From contig NZ_CP024199.1 of assembly GCF_002844375.1 (NCBI RefSeq), positions 756,001 to 820,000 of the forward strand: a stretch of 64,000 nt of DNA, in the 5' to 3' direction. A program made the translations under genes and the position numbers. The notes under the pieces were generated by a model. That model was not told where the DNA came from, searched no databases, and was given only the letters and a program-made list of their open reading frames with translations. This stretch comes from Thalassospira marina. GTDB taxonomy: Bacteria; Pseudomonadota; Alphaproteobacteria; Rhodospirillales; Thalassospiraceae. How positions within the stretch are numbered: position 1 is the stretch's first letter; each line of letters starts with the position of its first letter. Shown piece after piece: positions 62,231-64,000 of the stretch.

Positions 62231-63241
62231 TTAGCGCGTATGACGGATGCGGGGATTGATCACGCTGTAGGTCAGATCGACCAGCAGGTTGACCAGCATG
62301 ATCATGATCGCGATCAGAAGAATTCCGCCCTGAATGGTCGGATAGTCGCGACGGCTAACAGCTTCGACGATCCATTTGCCGATACCCGGCCAGGAAAAGA
62401 TCGTTTCGGTCAGGATTGCACCGGCCACCAGCACGCTGACCTGCAGGCCGATCACGGTAACAACCGGGATCAGGGCATTACGCAGCGCATGCACGATTAC
62501 GACCTTGGCCGGGCTCAGGCCCTTGGCACGGGCAACGCGGATGTAATCTTCACGCAGCACTTCAAGCATTGACGAACGGGTCATACGGGCAATCACGGCC
62601 ATCGGAATGGTGCCCAGCGCGATGGACGGCAGGATCAGATGCTGCAGGGCATCGATAAAGGCGCCTTTTTCGTCGCTTAACAGCGTGTCGATCAGCATGA
62701 AGCCGGTTGTGGGTTCGATGAAGTAAAGCACCGACAACCGCCCTGAAACCGGCGTCCAGCCCAGAGATACCGAAAAGAACATGATCAGCATCGTTGCCCA
62801 CCAGAAAATCGGCATCGAATAGCCGGCAAGCGAGATGGTCATGGTGGTGTAATCGAAAATGCCACCGCGGCGCACTGCGGCGATAACACCGAGCGGCAGG
62901 CCGACAATAATGGCAAATAGAATGCCCATGACGCCCAGTTCAACTGTTGCCGGGAACAGGGTCATGAATTCTTCAAGGACGGGTTTTTTGGTCACAAAAG
63001 ATTTGCCAAGGTCGCCCTGGAATACGCCCAGCAGGTACTGGAAGTACTGAACGATGACAGGCTGATCAAATCCGTATTGTGCCTTGAGCTGGGCGTAACG
63101 CGCCGCATCGACACCGCGTTCACCGGCCATCATCAGGATGGGGTCGCCGGGAATGAGGCGGATCAGGAAGAAGACCAGCAGGGTAACGCCGAAGAATGTC
63201 GGCACAATGTCACCCAGTCTGCGGAAAAGGAATCCTAGCAT
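62231..63241 (-). CDS. dppB: Dipeptide ABC transporter permease (DppB type)
   Basis: A 336-residue permease. The N-terminal FFLIRLIPGDPILMMAGERG is characteristic of DppB/OppB, and the EAA-type loop is in EDYIRVARAKGLSPAKV. About six helices. It follows dppA after a hairpin (63330-63351) and precedes dppC by 14 nt. Confidence 0.95.
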   Translation of the reverse strand: MLGFLFRRLGDIVPTFFGVTLLVFFLIRLIPGDPILMMAGERGVDAARYAQLKAQYGFDQPVIVQYFQYLLGVFQGDLGKSFVTKKPVLEEFMTLFPATVELGVMGILFAIIVGLPLGVIAAVRRGGIFDYTTMTISLAGYSMPIFWWATMLIMFFSVSLGWTPVSGRLSVLYFIEPTTGFMLIDTLLSDEKGAFIDALQHLILPSIALGTIPMAVIARMTRSSMLEVLREDYIRVARAKGLSPAKVVIVHALRNALIPVVTVIGLQVSVLVAGAILTETIFSWPGIGKWIVEAVSRRDYPTIQGGILLIAIMIMLVNLLVDLTYSVINPRIRHTR

Positions 63242-63329
63242 GCCTTGGGGCCTTTTTGCTCATTCAGGCGCGTAATGGTTGTGCGCGCTTGAACGTTCTC
63301 TCTCTTATTTTTTGATCTGATAATGCGAA

Positions 63330-63351
63330 GAGGCCCGGATAACCGGGCCTC
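63330..63351 (-). terminator. Hairpin between dppA and dppB
   Basis: GAGGCCCGG (63330-63338) and CCGGGCCTC (63343-63351), a perfect 9-bp stem with a 4-base loop. No U run follows on the minus strand, so this is probably a partial terminator or RNA-stability element that makes more binding protein than permease. Confidence 0.6.
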
Positions 63352-63371
63352 TCGACTTCATGGTGGCGTGA

Positions 63372-64000
63372 TTATTCTTTGATATCGACGCCGTAGAAGA
63401 TGTGACCGCCAAACGGGTCAATCTTGTAGTTTTCGACTTCCTTGCGGATCGGTTCGAAAACGACCGAGTGCGCGATGGTTGCCCACGGAGCCTGTTCCTT
63501 GAACACGACCTGAGCCTGTTCGTAGAGACGGGTACGTTCGAGAACGTCCGAAGTAGTCTTCGCCTGCTGGATCAGCTTGTCGAAGTCTTCGTTGCACCAC
63601 TGTGCACGGTTCGAACCGCCAACAGCATCACAGCCAAGCAGAACGGCCAGGAAGTTGTCGGGGTCACCATTGTCACCGGTCCAGCCCATCAGGAAGGAAC
63701 CCTGTTCGCCTTTTTTGGTGCGCTCAAGGTATTCGCCCCATTCATAGGAAACGATCTTGGCCTGAACGCCGATCTTGGCCCAGTCAGCCTGGATCATTTC
63801 AGCCATACGGCGTGCGTTCGGGTTGTACGGGCGCTGTACCGGCATTGCCCAGATATCGGTCTCAAAGCCGTTCGGATAACCGGCATCAGCCAGCATCTTC
63901 TTTGCAGCTTCAGGATCGTAGGGATCGTCCTGGATGTCGTTGTTGTAAGACCAGATCGTCGGCGGAATCGGGTTTTTCGCTTTCGAACCTGCACCCTGGT
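63372..64000 (-). CDS. dppA: Dipeptide-type ABC transporter binding protein, C-terminal part
   Basis: Only the last 208 or so residues lie in the window; the gene continues past the right edge. The segment DPEAAKKMLADAGYPNG, the later WTGDNGDPDNFLA, and the C-terminal KIDPFGGHIFYGVD are typical of SBP_bac_5 peptide-binding proteins. Two Cys (GCDAVGG, WCNEDF) match the DppA disulfide. It is first in the dpp operon. Confidence 0.93.
   Translation of the reverse strand, partial: QGAGSKAKNPIPPTIWSYNNDIQDDPYDPEAAKKMLADAGYPNGFETDIWAMPVQRPYNPNARRMAEMIQADWAKIGVQAKIVSYEWGEYLERTKKGEQGSFLMGWTGDNGDPDNFLAVLLGCDAVGGSNRAQWCNEDFDKLIQQAKTTSDVLERTRLYEQAQVVFKEQAPWATIAHSVVFEPIRKEVENYKIDPFGGHIFYGVDIKE

Noticed and set aside
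1..64000. tRNA or rRNA genes, insertion sequences, prophage
   Set aside because: No cloverleaf, rRNA segment, transposase, integrase or terminal inverted repeats were seen by eye. A search with tRNAscan and ISfinder could confirm.

Overview
The window looks like a chromosomal segment of a free-living, motile, Gram-negative alphaproteobacterium, most likely Rhodospirillales and possibly Thalassospira-like. This is judged from gene families and gene order only; no database was searched. Supporting points are a moderately GC-rich genome, a lipid A/Kdo cluster (msbA, DUF374 acyltransferase, waaA, lpxK, lpxL), ubiA divergent from rsmE-gshA, tandem DUF4170, a COG2908 phosphoesterase next to a glycosyltransferase, and several methyl-accepting chemotaxis proteins. 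I saw no tRNA, rRNA, insertion sequence, prophage, CRISPR array or clear frameshift. Most of the window is ordinary core or near-core chromosome.

Layout. 0-3 kb: the end of a two-component pair (histidine kinase, then a response regulator cut by the window edge), then purD. 3-7.2 kb: xseA, an M23 peptidase and a gamma-glutamyltransferase, overlapping by 1 and 4 nt. 7.2-8.5 kb: a MarR regulator and an unknown signal-peptide protein. 8.8-14.6 kb: the envelope operon msbA > DUF374 acyltransferase > waaA > lpxK > lpxL on the minus strand. A protein-kinase-fold protein that may be an LPS kinase is divergent from it. 15.7-19 kb: a metallophosphoesterase (PlcP/LpxH family) translationally coupled to a GT4 glycosyltransferase, divergent from a diacylglycerol-kinase-family gene. 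This is a plausible phospholipid-to-glycolipid remodelling module. 19-20.7 kb: an ArsR repressor, glutathione transferase and AHSA1 protein in one operon, with a perfect operator at its start. 20.8-32.3 kb: four chemoreceptors and a BetT-type transporter, including a structured intergenic region with its own terminator and two tandem paralogous receptors.

32.4-47.3 kb holds single genes and short operons: pmbA, a 2OG-Fe(II) oxygenase, an AraC/GyrI regulator, ubiD, a lipoprotein, a two-repeat DUF4170 protein, a LysR/MFS pair, a methyltransferase, ubiA, rsmE-gshA and a chorismate mutase. 47.4-53.5 kb is a phosphonate-type ABC transporter operon (phnD-phnC-phnE-phnE) that ends in glpD and is divergent from a DeoR/GlpR-family regulator. 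There is no C-P lyase or other phosphonate catabolic gene. A 14-unit heptanucleotide tandem repeat separates this from fumC. 55.3-59.1 kb carries a DUF2867 protein, a copper-linked pair (DUF2946-like and PCu(A)C chaperone), a cupin, a LysE exporter and a small membrane protein. 59.3-64 kb is a dppABCDF-type dipeptide transporter on the minus strand, with dppA cut by the window end.

The least conventional items are the phnDCEE-glpD-DeoR locus, the PlcP/GT/DAG-kinase module with its Pho-box-like repeat, the structured RNA candidate upstream of a chemoreceptor, and the heptamer repeat in front of fumC.
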